DNA of 13,794 nt, from contig DKGN01000066.1 in NCBI GenBank assembly GCA_002453275.1, forward strand, positions 1-13,794, given 5' to 3'. This DNA comes from Caryophanales bacterium UBA6769. Its GTDB lineage: Bacteria; Bacillota; Bacilli; Bacillales; UBA6769. Of this stretch, positions 1 through 7,478 are shown piece after piece. The notes beneath the pieces were generated by a model that saw only the letters and a list, made by a program, of their open reading frames with translations, had not been told where the DNA came from and made no database searches. A program made the translations under genes and the position numbers. Positions within the stretch are counted from its first letter, which is position 1. Every line of letters starts with the position of its first letter.

Positions 1-1
1 A

Positions 2-1696
2 CCTGATGCTATGGAAGCGCCTACTCCTGTCAGTGCTTATTTACACTCCGCCACGATGGTAAAGGCAGGGATTTATTTAGTTGCAAGGTTAACACCAATT
101 TTTGCAGTGTCGGAGCTCTGGGTTTGGCTCGTTCTCGGCATCGGGGTCGTTACATTGTTCTGGGGCTCTATATTTGCACCAAAACAAAAAGATTTAAAAG
201 CCATTCTAGCCTTTTCCACCGTATCACAGCTTGGATTAATTATGTCTTTGCTTGGGATCGGCGCAATTGCTTACCATGTAGAGCAAGTTGAACTTTTTAC
301 AATTGCAACGTTTGCGGCCATTTTTCATTTAATTAATCACGCCACATTTAAAGGCAGTCTATTTATGGTTGCTGGTATTGTGGATCAGAATACAGGAACA
401 CGTGATATCCGCAAGCTTGGTGGTTTAATTAGCTTTATGCCGCTCAGTTTTACGATCGCATTAATTGGTACATTTTCAATGGCTGGCTTGCCTTTATTTA
501 ATGGGTTTTTAAGTAAGGAAATGTTTCTCACCTCTATGCTATCCCTTACACAATTCAGTTGGGGTACACTCGCCATCATTATTGCTTGGATCGCGAGTAT
601 CTTTACATTTGTTTACAGCTTCTATTTCCTTTTTCATACGTTTGCAGGGAAATATAAGCAAGACCAATTACAGAAGAAAGCTCATGAAGCGCCAACAGGC
701 ATGCTGATCGCACCAGGAATTTTAGGTGCTCTCGTTCTACTTATCTTCTTCATCCCAAATGTCGTTAGTGATATTTTTATAAAGCCGGCCGTCAGTGCAA
801 TTCAACCATTTGTCTACTCAATGCCGTCGGATGTAGGGTTCACTATTTCCGCTTGGCACGGATTGAACACGGAATTTTATATGACATTAACAATTTTCTT
901 AATCGGTGGATTGTTATATGTAACAATTAAAAAATGGGGAAATGCGTACGATGCTATACCGGATTCCCTATCAATTAATCGATTGTATGATGGCTTCATT
1001 TACTTAAGTGATACAGGGGCAAACCGACTTTCATCGAGAATAATGACAGGGTATTTGCGTTCCTACCTTATATATATGTTTGCCTTTATAATTGCGATCG
1101 TCACAAGTACGTTATTTTTAAAAAATGCTTTTGTTATCGATCTCGTTAACGTAGCACCAATTGAAATCTATGCAATGATCACAGCGATTATCGTCGTCAT
1201 CGCAACTGTGACGATCTTATTTGCAAAAACACGCTTAACGGCAATTATTTCTTTAGGAGCTGTTGGGTATAGTGTTGCATTATTCTACGTTATCTTTAGA
1301 GCACCAGACCTAGCCTTAACGCAGCTCGTTATTGAGACCGTTTCCGTCGCCCTCTTTTTACTAGCGTTTTATCATTTACCAAAACTAAGTCGAAAAGAAT
1401 CACGATTAAGGTTTCGTTTTGGTAATGCAGTGATCTCCTTAGGTGTTGGGGTTATGGTGACACTTGTTGCGTTAGCAGCCCAGGCACAGAAAGTATTTCC
1501 ATCAATTTCGGAGTTTTATAAAGAGACGGTTGAGTCTGAAGCCGCTGGTGGAAATATTGTAAACGTCATTCTTGTTGACTACCGTGGATTTGATACGTTA
1601 TTTGAAATTACAGTCTTGGCGATTGCTGGCTTAGGAATTTATGGGATGATTAAGCTTCGCTTAACAAGAAAGGAGAACAACAGTGAAAACAAATGA
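2..1696 (+). CDS. mrpA: Na+/H+ antiporter subunit A (MrpA), 5' end outside window
   Basis: Largest subunit of the Mrp (Mnh/Sha) Na+/H+ antiporter, a membrane complex related to the proton-pumping arm of respiratory complex I. The reading frame is open from base 2, and the ATG at 11 is an internal Met inside the conserved NuoL/MrpA stretch LPDAMEAPTPVSAYLHSATM, so the gene is truncated by the window, not by mutation. The 564 residues present match the C-terminal part of a protein of about 800. Visible: the helix-borne Lys of ATMVKAG, the conserved Lys of KDLKAILAFSTVSQLG (by spacing the equivalent of K299 in characterised MrpA), the HLINHATFKGSLFM helix, then extra C-terminal domains: a DUF4040/MbhD-like part (about nt 1165-1400) with FRAPDLALTQLVIETVS and an MbhE-like part (about 1420-1690) with the VDYRGFDTLFEITVLAIAG motif. 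Such a fused C-terminus is typical of MrpA. It overlaps mrpB by 14 nt. Confidence 0.97.
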   Translation, partial: PDAMEAPTPVSAYLHSATMVKAGIYLVARLTPIFAVSELWVWLVLGIGVVTLFWGSIFAPKQKDLKAILAFSTVSQLGLIMSLLGIGAIAYHVEQVELFTIATFAAIFHLINHATFKGSLFMVAGIVDQNTGTRDIRKLGGLISFMPLSFTIALIGTFSMAGLPLFNGFLSKEMFLTSMLSLTQFSWGTLAIIIAWIASIFTFVYSFYFLFHTFAGKYKQDQLQKKAHEAPTGMLIAPGILGALVLLIFFIPNVVSDIFIKPAVSAIQPFVYSMPSDVGFTISAWHGLNTEFYMTLTIFLIGGLLYVTIKKWGNAYDAIPDSLSINRLYDGFIYLSDTGANRLSSRIMTGYLRSYLIYMFAFIIAIVTSTLFLKNAFVIDLVNVAPIEIYAMITAIIVVIATVTILFAKTRLTAIISLGAVGYSVALFYVIFRAPDLALTQLVIETVSVALFLLAFYHLPKLSRKESRLRFRFGNAVISLGVGVMVTLVALAAQAQKVFPSISEFYKETVESEAAGGNIVNVILVDYRGFDTLFEITVLAIAGLGIYGMIKLRLTRKENNSENK

Positions 1697-2105
1697 TGTT
1701 GTAATTAAAACGACGACGAAAGTAGTTTCGTTTATTATTTTTCTCTTTTCTATCTATATTTTCTTCGCTGGACACTATACGCCAGGTGGCGGATTTGTTG
1801 GTGGCTTGCTAGCATCTAGCGCTGTCGTGCTCTTATTGTTAGCTTATGACTTAAAAACGGTAAAGAGAATTTTACCGATAAATTTTATTAAACTAACAGC
1901 GGTTGGCATTGTGCTTTCAATTGTAACAGCGTCGATTGGAATCTTTGTAGACAAGCCATTTTTCACACATTTCTTCGATGACTTTTATTTACCTTTATTT
2001 CATGAAACTTCGTTGCACACCGCGACTTTATTCGATCTTGGTGTATACTTTGTCGTTATTGGTGTAACGATGACCATTATTCAAACGATAGGAGAGGATG
2101 ATTAA
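1683..2105 (+). CDS. mrpB: Na+/H+ antiporter subunit B (MrpB)
   Basis: Small membrane subunit of the Mrp antiporter (MnhB family), 140 residues, the usual size. Starts at GTG 1683, supported by AAGGAG at about 1670-1675 inside the end of mrpA; the start lies 14 nt before the mrpA stop, which implies translational coupling. Four hydrophobic segments are evident. The family signature HYTPGGGFVGGLL is at residues 31-43 and the later segment LFDLGVYFVVIGVTMTIIQT is typical of the family C-terminus. No active-site role can be read from sequence alone; in studied Bacillus complexes all seven subunits are needed for full antiport. Identification is firm from motif, size and position between mrpA and mrpC. 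Confidence 0.97.
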   Translation: MKTNDVVIKTTTKVVSFIIFLFSIYIFFAGHYTPGGGFVGGLLASSAVVLLLLAYDLKTVKRILPINFIKLTAVGIVLSIVTASIGIFVDKPFFTHFFDDFYLPLFHETSLHTATLFDLGVYFVVIGVTMTIIQTIGEDD

Positions 2106-2452
2106 TGGAGATCGTAATGGCGATTGTGATCGGGGTTTTGTTTACCGCTGCAATCTATTTAATTTTGTCAAAAAGCCTGTTACGTGTCATTATCGGAACA
2201 GGATTAATTAGCCACGGGGCTCATTTACTTTTACTCACAATGGGTGGTCTAGGTGGAAAGAAACCTCCTGTCATAGCAAAAGGAATAGCGAACTCAGAAT
2301 TTGCTGATCCTTTACCTCAAGCCCTCATTTTGACAGCTATTGTCATTAGCTTTGGTGTGACAGCCTTTATACTTGTACTTGCTTACCGTGCATATCAGGA
2401 GCTCGGCACCGATTCTATGGACATGATGAAAGGAACAGATAATCATGAATAA
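2105..2452 (+). CDS. mrpC: Na+/H+ antiporter subunit C (MrpC)
   Basis: NuoK-like three-helix membrane subunit of the Mrp complex, 115 residues, full length. Start ATG shares its first base with the mrpB stop (TAATG, 2103-2107), with GGAGAGG just upstream at about 2090-2096 as ribosome binding site. Motifs seen: LISHGAHLLLLTMGG in the second helix and the strongly conserved ADPLPQALILTAIVISFGVT before the third helix, both characteristic of MrpC/MnhC. The C-terminal tail is short and hydrophilic. It overlaps mrpD by 8 nt. Confidence 0.97.
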   Translation: MEIVMAIVIGVLFTAAIYLILSKSLLRVIIGTGLISHGAHLLLLTMGGLGGKKPPVIAKGIANSEFADPLPQALILTAIVISFGVTAFILVLAYRAYQELGTDSMDMMKGTDNHE

Positions 2453-3926
2453 TTTTATTCTTTATCCGATCATCATTCCGTTCTTATTTGCAGCATTGCT
2501 TATCTTCATTCCGAAACGAGTTCGTTTACAACGGATCGTTTCTGTGTTTGCTTTACTGCTTACTGTCATCGCCTCTGCTGTACTTTGTGTGCGAGTGAAA
2601 AGTGAAGGAGTTCTTAGTATTACTCTTGGGGACTGGCAGGCTCCGTTCGGCATCTCTATGGTCTCGGATTTACTCTCGGCTTTGTTAGTGTTAACAACTT
2701 CACTTGTCGCATTATTTGTTGTCCTCTACAGCTTTCAATCAATTGGCTTAGGACGTGAAAAATATTACTACTATTCAGGTGTACTTTTTTTAATTACTGG
2801 TATTAACGGTTCATTCACAACTGGTGATTTATTTAATTTGTTCGTATTTTTTGAAGTGTTGCTAATGGCTTCATACTTACTCATAGTCATCGGTGGCGAG
2901 AAAATCCAGTTAAGAGAGTCGATAAAATACATTTTGGTGAACATTGTGTCATCATCATTTTTTGTCGTTGGTGTCGCTTATTTATATTCCGTTACTGGAA
3001 CGTTAAGTATGGCTGATTTAGCTGTTAAAATTCCACAAGTGGAAAACACCGGTATTATTACAACGATTGCGATTATGTTTCTCGTTGTATTTGGGTTAAA
3101 AGGAGCCATTTTCCCACTTTACTTTTGGCTTCCTGGTTCCTACTCTGCTCCCCCAACACCGGTCCTCGCTCTATTTGGGGCTTTACTTACAAAAGTAGGT
3201 GTCTATGCCATCATCCGAAGCTATACGCTCTTTTTTACGATGGATGTTGGCTTTACGCATGAAATTCTCGCTTATTTATCGATAGCGACGATTATAGTCG
3301 GTTGTGTCGGAGCACTCGCCTATTTTGATGTAAAGAAAATTATGATCTATAACATTATTATTGCGGTTGGCGTCATTTTATTTGGAGCTTCTCAATTTAA
3401 TCAAGCTGGACTGCAAGGAGCATTGTTTTATCTTTTTCACGATATGTTCATTAAAGCTGCGCTGTTCTTTCTCGTTGGTATACTCGTTGTTATCTTCGGG
3501 ACCTCTGACTTACGTAAAATGGGTGGCTTAATGAAAACAAAACCCGCGCTCGGTTGGTTTTATTTAATCGCTGCGTTTGCCCTTGCAGGAATTCCACCTT
3601 TAAGTGGATTTGTTGGTAAACTGCTCATTGTACAAGCCGGTTTTGAAGGTAATCATGCTTGGGGAAGCATGATTATTCTCGTTACGAGTTTGCTCGTGCT
3701 TTTATCAGTCATGCGAATTTTTATTTATGCTTTTTGGGGAGAGCCTGTTCCAACTAAAGAGGTTTCTCCTTCCCGGTACAAACAATTATTTATGCCAGCC
3801 GTAGCGTTAGTTGGAATTTCTATTTTATACGGTGTTGGTTCCGAATGGCTTTATCCTTATATGGTAGATGCTACCAATGTTCTACAAAATCCATCAATTT
3901 ATATTGATGCGGTGTTAAAGGAGTAG
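2445..3926 (+). CDS. mrpD: Na+/H+ antiporter subunit D (MrpD)
   Basis: NuoM/NuoN-like antiporter subunit, 493 residues, about 14 transmembrane helices. It is thought to form one of the ion-translocating units of Mrp together with MrpA. The charged membrane residues known to matter in this family are all present at the expected numbers: Glu137 (LFVFFEVLLMASY), Lys219 (VVFGLKGAIFPLYFWLP), Lys250 (FGALLTKVGVYA) and Lys392 (LSGFVGKLLI). The ATG at 2445 lies 8 nt before the mrpC stop. It is followed after only 5 nt by mrpE. Nothing is truncated or unusual, so the subunit should be functional. Confidence 0.98.
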   Translation: MNNFILYPIIIPFLFAALLIFIPKRVRLQRIVSVFALLLTVIASAVLCVRVKSEGVLSITLGDWQAPFGISMVSDLLSALLVLTTSLVALFVVLYSFQSIGLGREKYYYYSGVLFLITGINGSFTTGDLFNLFVFFEVLLMASYLLIVIGGEKIQLRESIKYILVNIVSSSFFVVGVAYLYSVTGTLSMADLAVKIPQVENTGIITTIAIMFLVVFGLKGAIFPLYFWLPGSYSAPPTPVLALFGALLTKVGVYAIIRSYTLFFTMDVGFTHEILAYLSIATIIVGCVGALAYFDVKKIMIYNIIIAVGVILFGASQFNQAGLQGALFYLFHDMFIKAALFFLVGILVVIFGTSDLRKMGGLMKTKPALGWFYLIAAFALAGIPPLSGFVGKLLIVQAGFEGNHAWGSMIILVTSLLVLLSVMRIFIYAFWGEPVPTKEVSPSRYKQLFMPAVALVGISILYGVGSEWLYPYMVDATNVLQNPSIYIDAVLKE

Positions 3927-3931
3927 TTCAG

Positions 3932-4411
3932 ATGCCTTTACAAATCCTATTAAACTTTGTTCTCGCTTTTGTCTGGATGTTCTTAACCGTTTCCTACACA
4001 CAATCTTCTTTTATCATCGGTTATTTGTTAGGGCTTGGTATTTTGTTTATTATGAGAAGATTTTTTCCAAGTCGATTTTATGTAGAACGGTTATGGGCTA
4101 TCATTGTACTTTTTTTCATTTTTATTCGTGAGTTAATCTTATCTAATATTCAAGTACTTATTGCAGTACTTCGGCCACGAATGAACATCAAGCCAGCTAT
4201 ATTTGCACTCGAAACAGAGTTGCAGGACGATTGGGAGATTACATTATTATCTAGTCTCATTACACTTACACCTGGCACCGTCGTTATCAATATTTCTGAT
4301 GATCAAAAGACTCTTTACATTCATGCCCTTCACGTTGATGATGTCGATGAAGCGGTTCAATCGATAAAAGATTCCTTTGAGAAGGCGATTGTTGAGGTGA
4401 GCCGTCCATGA
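3932..4411 (+). CDS. mrpE: Na+/H+ antiporter subunit E (MrpE)
   Basis: Mrp subunit with no complex I counterpart, 159 residues. The N-terminal third is hydrophobic (two or more helices, residues about 1-75) and the C-terminal half is a soluble domain carrying the family motif LSSLITLTPGTVVINISDD, at residues about 105-123, followed by LYIHALHVDD. ATG at 3932 with AAAGGAG at 3917-3923, located over the mrpD stop, 8 nt before the start. The stop overlaps the first codon of mrpF by 4 nt (ATGA). Assignment is firm from motif and gene order. Confidence 0.96.
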   Translation: MPLQILLNFVLAFVWMFLTVSYTQSSFIIGYLLGLGILFIMRRFFPSRFYVERLWAIIVLFFIFIRELILSNIQVLIAVLRPRMNIKPAIFALETELQDDWEITLLSSLITLTPGTVVINISDDQKTLYIHALHVDDVDEAVQSIKDSFEKAIVEVSRP

Positions 4412-4692
4412 TGATGATTTTTTGGGTTGCATTGGTCATTATTAGTATCGCAACACTTGGACTAGTGTACCGAGTCATTAAAGGGCCATCCATACCTGAT
4501 CGTGTTGTCGCACTAGATGCGCTGGGAGTATCATTAATTTCTATTATTGCCCTATTATCCGTTGTAACACAGACTGAGTTTTTTCTTGAAATTATTTTAT
4601 TACTTGGGATTTTAGCATTTATTGGGACAGTTGCTTTATCTAAATTTATAGAGAGAGGGGAGATTTTTGAACGTGATGATGACGATCGTTAA
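4408..4692 (+). CDS. mrpF: Na+/H+ antiporter subunit F (MrpF)
   Basis: Three-helix membrane subunit of Mrp, 94 residues. The conserved acidic pair in the sequence GPSIPDRVVALDALGVSLI is present (Asp31 and Asp37); the first corresponds to the Asp known to be needed for Na+-linked activity in characterised Bacillus MrpF. Three consecutive ATG codons (4408, 4411, 4414) make the exact start ambiguous; GAGGTG at about 4394-4399 gives 8 nt spacing to the first, so I chose 4408. The C-terminal end overlaps the start region of mrpG by up to 26 nt. Confidence 0.96.
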   Translation: MMMIFWVALVIISIATLGLVYRVIKGPSIPDRVVALDALGVSLISIIALLSVVTQTEFFLEIILLLGILAFIGTVALSKFIERGEIFERDDDDR

Positions 4693-5038
4693 GACAATCA
4701 TTATATTATTAATTTTGATTGGAATATTATTTACCGTTGTAACGGTGATCGGGATTAATCGCTTTCCAGACGTCTACTCTCGATTGCACGCTGCTTCTAA
4801 GAGTGCAACACTCGGTGTATTAAGTATTTTATTAGCAATTTTTTTATACTTTTGGTTAATTGAAGGTCATTTTAATTCAAGAATTATTTTAGGGATCGCT
4901 TTCCTGTTTATAACTGCTCCGATTGGCGGTCACATTGTTGGACGTGCTGCCTACATGTCGGGTGTTAAACTGTGGGAAAAGTCTGTACGCGATGATTTAG
5001 CTGACGTTATAAAGCAGCCGAAAGAAAGTAAGGAGTAG
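4667..5038 (+). CDS. mrpG: Na+/H+ antiporter subunit G (MrpG)
   Basis: Last subunit of the Mrp complex, three helices and about 123 residues. Signature motifs are INRFPDVYSRLHAASKSATLG (split here as INRFPDVYSR and LHAASKSATLG) around residues 25-45 and APIGGHIVGRAAYMSGVKLW near the C-terminus. The start is uncertain: TTG 4667, GTG 4673 and ATG 4676 are all in frame and the purine-rich stretch GAGAGGGGAG at about 4653-4662 could serve any of them. TTG gives a 26-nt overlap with mrpF; ATG 4676 gives 17 nt. The operon core ends here with no canonical intrinsic terminator behind it. Confidence 0.95.
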   Translation: MNVMMTIVKTIIILLILIGILFTVVTVIGINRFPDVYSRLHAASKSATLGVLSILLAIFLYFWLIEGHFNSRIILGIAFLFITAPIGGHIVGRAAYMSGVKLWEKSVRDDLADVIKQPKESKE

Positions 5039-5186
5039 AGAAAAGGTTGAAACTATATTGTTGTCATTTAAAAAGTCATTGTTTCGTGATTATTTAGCAT
5101 TTTAAGTATCCTTTTATACTATAAAATGACATTATTACGATTACCATTCGTTCGTGAGCTACCTGTTATAAAAGGAGGTCTTTAAT
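5039..5186 (+). promoter_or_regulatory. mrpG to CuA-lipoprotein spacer with inverted repeat, no clear terminator
   Basis: This 148-nt AT-rich spacer has no GC-rich stem with a T-run, so transcription may continue from mrpG. It holds a perfect 8-bp inverted repeat TGTCATTT (5062-5069) / AAATGACA (5124-5131), inside which sits a smaller stem AGTAT (5105-5109) / ATACT (5116-5120). TATACT at 5115-5120 and TATAAA at 5120-5125 resemble -10 boxes, but no convincing -35 box is found 16-18 nt upstream. AAAGGAGG at 5171-5178 is a near-perfect ribosome binding site for the next gene. The regulatory role is inference only. Confidence 0.35.
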
Positions 5187-5570
5187 TTGCGAGCAAAAAC
5201 AATGACACTTTTGCTGATTATATTGACACTTGTTTTAACTGCTTGTACAAATAGCCACTTTAAAGCTTCAAAAAATACAATAGCTATTACACCACAACAA
5301 GTTGGTCCTGGTGAGATTGTAGATTTAATTGCTGAAAATTGGTCTTTTAACCAAAAAAAATATATTGTCCCTGCTGGTGAAGTAACCGTTAACTTGATAA
5401 ATATCGAAGGTTTTCATGGTATTGAAGTGCAAGGTACGGACATTTCAATTGAAGGCGATGGTTCCTATACAACGACACTGGAACCTGGAGAATATACGAT
5501 AGTATGCAATATTATTTGCGGAACCGGTCATAATGACATGGTTGCAACACTTATTGTTGAAGAAGTATAA
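5187..5570 (+). CDS. Small lipoprotein with a CuA-type cupredoxin domain
   Basis: 127-residue secreted copper-binding protein, predicted to be anchored to the outer face of the membrane. Start is TTG 5187, fixed by AAAGGAGG 8 nt upstream; the next in-frame ATG (5202) is too far away. Residues 1-19 are a lipoprotein signal peptide and LTAC ends in the lipobox Cys20. The C-terminal domain (about 45-127) has the CuA ligand pattern of cytochrome c oxidase subunit II: His77 in GFHGIEV, then Cys107-x3-Cys111-G-x2-His115-x2-Met118. It lacks the transmembrane hairpin of a normal subunit II and no oxidase subunit I is beside it. It could be an orphan subunit II of a ba3-like oxidase, an electron-transfer cupredoxin or a copper carrier. 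Copper ligation is strongly suggested; the partner is unknown. Confidence 0.85.
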   Translation: MRAKTMTLLLIILTLVLTACTNSHFKASKNTIAITPQQVGPGEIVDLIAENWSFNQKKYIVPAGEVTVNLINIEGFHGIEVQGTDISIEGDGSYTTTLEPGEYTIVCNIICGTGHNDMVATLIVEEV

Positions 5571-5596
5571 AAGGATCAGCGGTGGCTGATCCTTTT
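5569..5596. terminator. Bidirectional intrinsic terminator between CuA lipoprotein and hemAT
   Basis: Perfect 12-bp stem: AAAAGGATCAGC (5569-5580) pairs with GCTGATCCTTTT (5585-5596) around the loop GGTG. The stem ends in A4/T4 so it can work on both strands. It starts at the lipoprotein stop codon and lies 11 nt beyond the stop of the convergent hemAT. Confidence 0.9.
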
Positions 5597-5606
5597 ATCA
5601 TCCTAA

Positions 5607-6923
5607 TTAATCTAGTCTTTCTGTTTCTTTATTTAAGGTTTCCGCAGAGGCTGACACAGCTTCTGCAGACTTCGCTATTTCGATAATCACTTCATCTATC
5701 CCTTCAAGATCTTCTTGCATCCGTTCGTTAATATCTTTTGATTTCCTCATGACGTTTACAATATTTTCAAATGCTTGATCGGTATCAACCATTTTTTGAC
5801 CGCCAACCTTTATTAAATCCTCTACCTCTTTGACTGAATCGGCACTATTATGAATTTGTTCATTTGTTTCGTTAATCAATTGTGTCACATGCGTAACAGA
5901 TTCAGACGTTTGTTCAGCAAGTTTACGAACTTCTTCGGCAACGACAGCAAATCCAAGTCCATGTTCTCCAGCCCTCGCTGCTTCAATTGATGCATTCAAA
6001 GCAAGTAAGTTCGTTTGATCAGCAACGGACTTTACAATTTCCACAATATTCCCAATCTGAGTAGCTGTCTGCTCAAGACTTTCAATATCGTTCGTAATTT
6101 TCTGTGTACTTTGTTGTACTTGACCAAAAGCGACATGAAGGCTGTCTAGTTCTTCTTTTCCTACCATTGCTGTTTGTTCCGCTTGCTCAGTCATCTCTGT
6201 TCCAGTTCTTGATTGAGCTGCGATTTCTTCGACTTGGGCAGTGATTTGTTGGATTGATGCACTCGTTTCTTCGGTTAAAGCGGCTAAATCATTCGCCGTT
6301 ATTCCAATTGTATTTCGAAGATCTTGTTGAAGCTTTGTAGCATCATCTCTTAACGCTTCAATTTGGTTGTCATATGCTTCCAGCACGAGTTGTTGTTCTA
6401 AATTCAACAATTTTGTAACGACTTCAATCGCGAGCATTTTGTCTGTTTTGCTTAAGGTGCTTTCGTGAATAATCGTAATTAGATATGTAAGAATGCCTTG
6501 AAAAGATGCAATGTACCACTTTTGAGTAAGACCTATCCTTACATGAACATGCGCAATGACTCTCCGTTTCTTTATAAAATCAGCATCAATCACGCCATTA
6601 AACATTTCTGAAATATGTACGTTCAACGTTTTTTGAAGTCGTTCCACAGAACTATTGTCATCAATAATTTTCATTAATTCACTCGCATGCTCTAAGTTCT
6701 TATAAAAGCCGGCTACAATGTTTTCCATATGGGGTTCGACATACTTTTTAAGAACTTGTGCAATCGCTAAATCATCTTCAGTTAAGCCGATAATTTGTAA
6801 CTGCTTTTCTAAATCGCTCCCTTTTTCGACTTGAAGCTTCGGTTTTGACTGTTTGCTTTCTACTTGTAAAGCTGGCAAATCATCATTTCTTTTTTTATTT
6901 TTATTAAAAAAAATCAGCATCAT
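5607..6923 (-). CDS. hemAT: Globin-coupled aerotaxis transducer HemAT
   Basis: Soluble haem-based oxygen sensor for chemotaxis, 438 residues (B. subtilis HemAT about 432). No transmembrane helix or HAMP. The N-terminal globin domain spans about residues 40-190 and closely follows HemAT: FYKNL with the distal-side Tyr74 and VHVRIGLTQKWY with the proximal haem ligand His127 (equivalent to Tyr70 and His123 of B. subtilis by constant offset). The C-terminal methyl-accepting signalling domain (about 200-438) has the hairpin-tip sequence EIVKSVADQTNLLALNAS followed by IEAARAGEHGLGFAVVAEEV, which contacts CheA/CheW. Two adjacent ATGs (6923, 6920) follow AAAGGAAG; either may be used. It is a single-gene unit behind a sigma-D-like promoter, separated from the upstream DUF59 gene by a strong terminator. 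No key residue is missing. Confidence 0.96.
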   Translation of the reverse strand: MMLIFFNKNKKRNDDLPALQVESKQSKPKLQVEKGSDLEKQLQIIGLTEDDLAIAQVLKKYVEPHMENIVAGFYKNLEHASELMKIIDDNSSVERLQKTLNVHISEMFNGVIDADFIKKRRVIAHVHVRIGLTQKWYIASFQGILTYLITIIHESTLSKTDKMLAIEVVTKLLNLEQQLVLEAYDNQIEALRDDATKLQQDLRNTIGITANDLAALTEETSASIQQITAQVEEIAAQSRTGTEMTEQAEQTAMVGKEELDSLHVAFGQVQQSTQKITNDIESLEQTATQIGNIVEIVKSVADQTNLLALNASIEAARAGEHGLGFAVVAEEVRKLAEQTSESVTHVTQLINETNEQIHNSADSVKEVEDLIKVGGQKMVDTDQAFENIVNVMRKSKDINERMQEDLEGIDEVIIEIAKSAEAVSASAETLNKETERLD

Positions 6924-6959
6924 TTACTTCCTTTCCCCTCAATTGCTCTCCTCTCTTAT

Positions 6960-6986
6960 TTATCGACATATTTTATGTTTTCTTTA
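6960..6986 (-). promoter_or_regulatory. Sigma-D (flagellar/chemotaxis) type promoter of hemAT
   Basis: On the minus strand TAAA (6986-6983), a 15-nt spacer and GTCGATAA (6967-6960) match the Bacillus sigma-D consensus TAAA-N15-GCCGATAT at 10 of 12 positions. It would start transcription about 30 nt before the hemAT ATG. This agrees with the known sigma-D control of chemoreceptor genes in Bacillus; activity itself is inferred. Confidence 0.75.
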
Positions 6987-6990
6987 ACTA

Positions 6991-7034
6991 AAATAAAAAA
7001 CTCCCCAATGCTAGAACTACTAGCAATTGGGGAG
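6991..7034 (-). terminator. Intrinsic terminator of the DUF59 gene
   Basis: Stem CTCCCCAAT-GCTAG (7001-7014) pairs with CTAGC-ATTGGGGAG (7020-7034) with one bulged A at 7025 and a 5-nt loop. Read on the minus strand it is followed by TTTTTTATTT (7000-6991), a classic U-tract. It lies 22 nt past the DUF59 stop and insulates hemAT from it. Confidence 0.92.
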
Positions 7035-7055
7035 CTGTAAATTTTAAAGTTAAGT

Positions 7056-7364
7056 TTAATTTATTCCGAGAGCAATTTTTGCCATCCTTGACATCTTGTC
7101 TTTGTCCCATGGAGGGTTCCAAACAATATTCACTTCAGCATCCTGTACTTCTGGAACATCTGAAAGAGCTGCTTTTACTTCTTGTTGGATAACTCCAGCT
7201 AATGGACATCCCATAGAAGTTAGCGTCATCGTTACGATAGCTTCACCGTCATCATTCATTTCGGCATCATAAACGAGACCAAGATTTACAATATCAATCC
7301 CAAGTTCTGGGTCAATTACATTTTCTAAAGCTTGCATGAGCTTATCTTTCATTTCAGTAGCCAT
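7056..7364 (-). CDS. yitW: MIP18/DUF59 family Fe-S cluster maturation protein (YitW/SufT-like)
   Basis: Small cytoplasmic protein of 102 residues, the exact length of B. subtilis YitW. DUF59/MIP18 proteins help mature or transfer iron-sulfur clusters to target enzymes. Motifs seen: the N-terminal DPELGIDIVNLGLVYD (residues 18-33), the conserved Cys53 in LTSMGCPLAG, which is the reactive residue of the family, and the C-terminal VWNPPWDKDKMS. ATG start with AAAGGAG 7 nt upstream. It stands alone between two minus-strand genes with its own terminator. In B. subtilis yitV and yitW are neighbours; here a YitV-like gene lies close by, with glutamate dehydrogenase between them. Confidence 0.93.
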   Translation of the reverse strand: MATEMKDKLMQALENVIDPELGIDIVNLGLVYDAEMNDDGEAIVTMTLTSMGCPLAGVIQQEVKAALSDVPEVQDAEVNIVWNPPWDKDKMSRMAKIALGIN

Positions 7365-7395
7365 TTCAATTCTCCTTTCACAATTCTTTACACTT

Positions 7396-7425
7396 AGTAT
7401 ACATAATTATTCTTAAAGATTAAAA
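7396..7425 (-). promoter_or_regulatory. Weak sigma-A promoter candidate for the DUF59 gene
   Basis: On the minus strand TATACT (7401-7396) is a good -10 box about 25 nt before the ribosome binding site region of the DUF59 gene; the hexamer TTTTAA about 18 nt upstream is a poor -35 match. The 114-nt gap after gdh (7365-7478) shows no strong terminator for gdh, only a TTAG-CGAA-CTAA mini-hairpin near 7441, so read-through from gdh is possible. Confidence 0.3.
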
Positions 7426-7478
7426 CGAATCGTCTCAATTTAGTTCGCTAAGTATAGCTGGGATAAAAAATTAGAGTC

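Noticed and set aside
11..13. ATG at 11 as the start of mrpA
   Set aside because: The codons before it (Pro-Asp-Ala) continue a conserved MrpA/NuoL motif, so this Met is internal and the gene begins outside the window.
7081..7364. DUF59 protein as a PaaD-like phenylacetate degradation subunit
   Set aside because: Length and motifs match the YitW/SufT branch and no paa genes are present.
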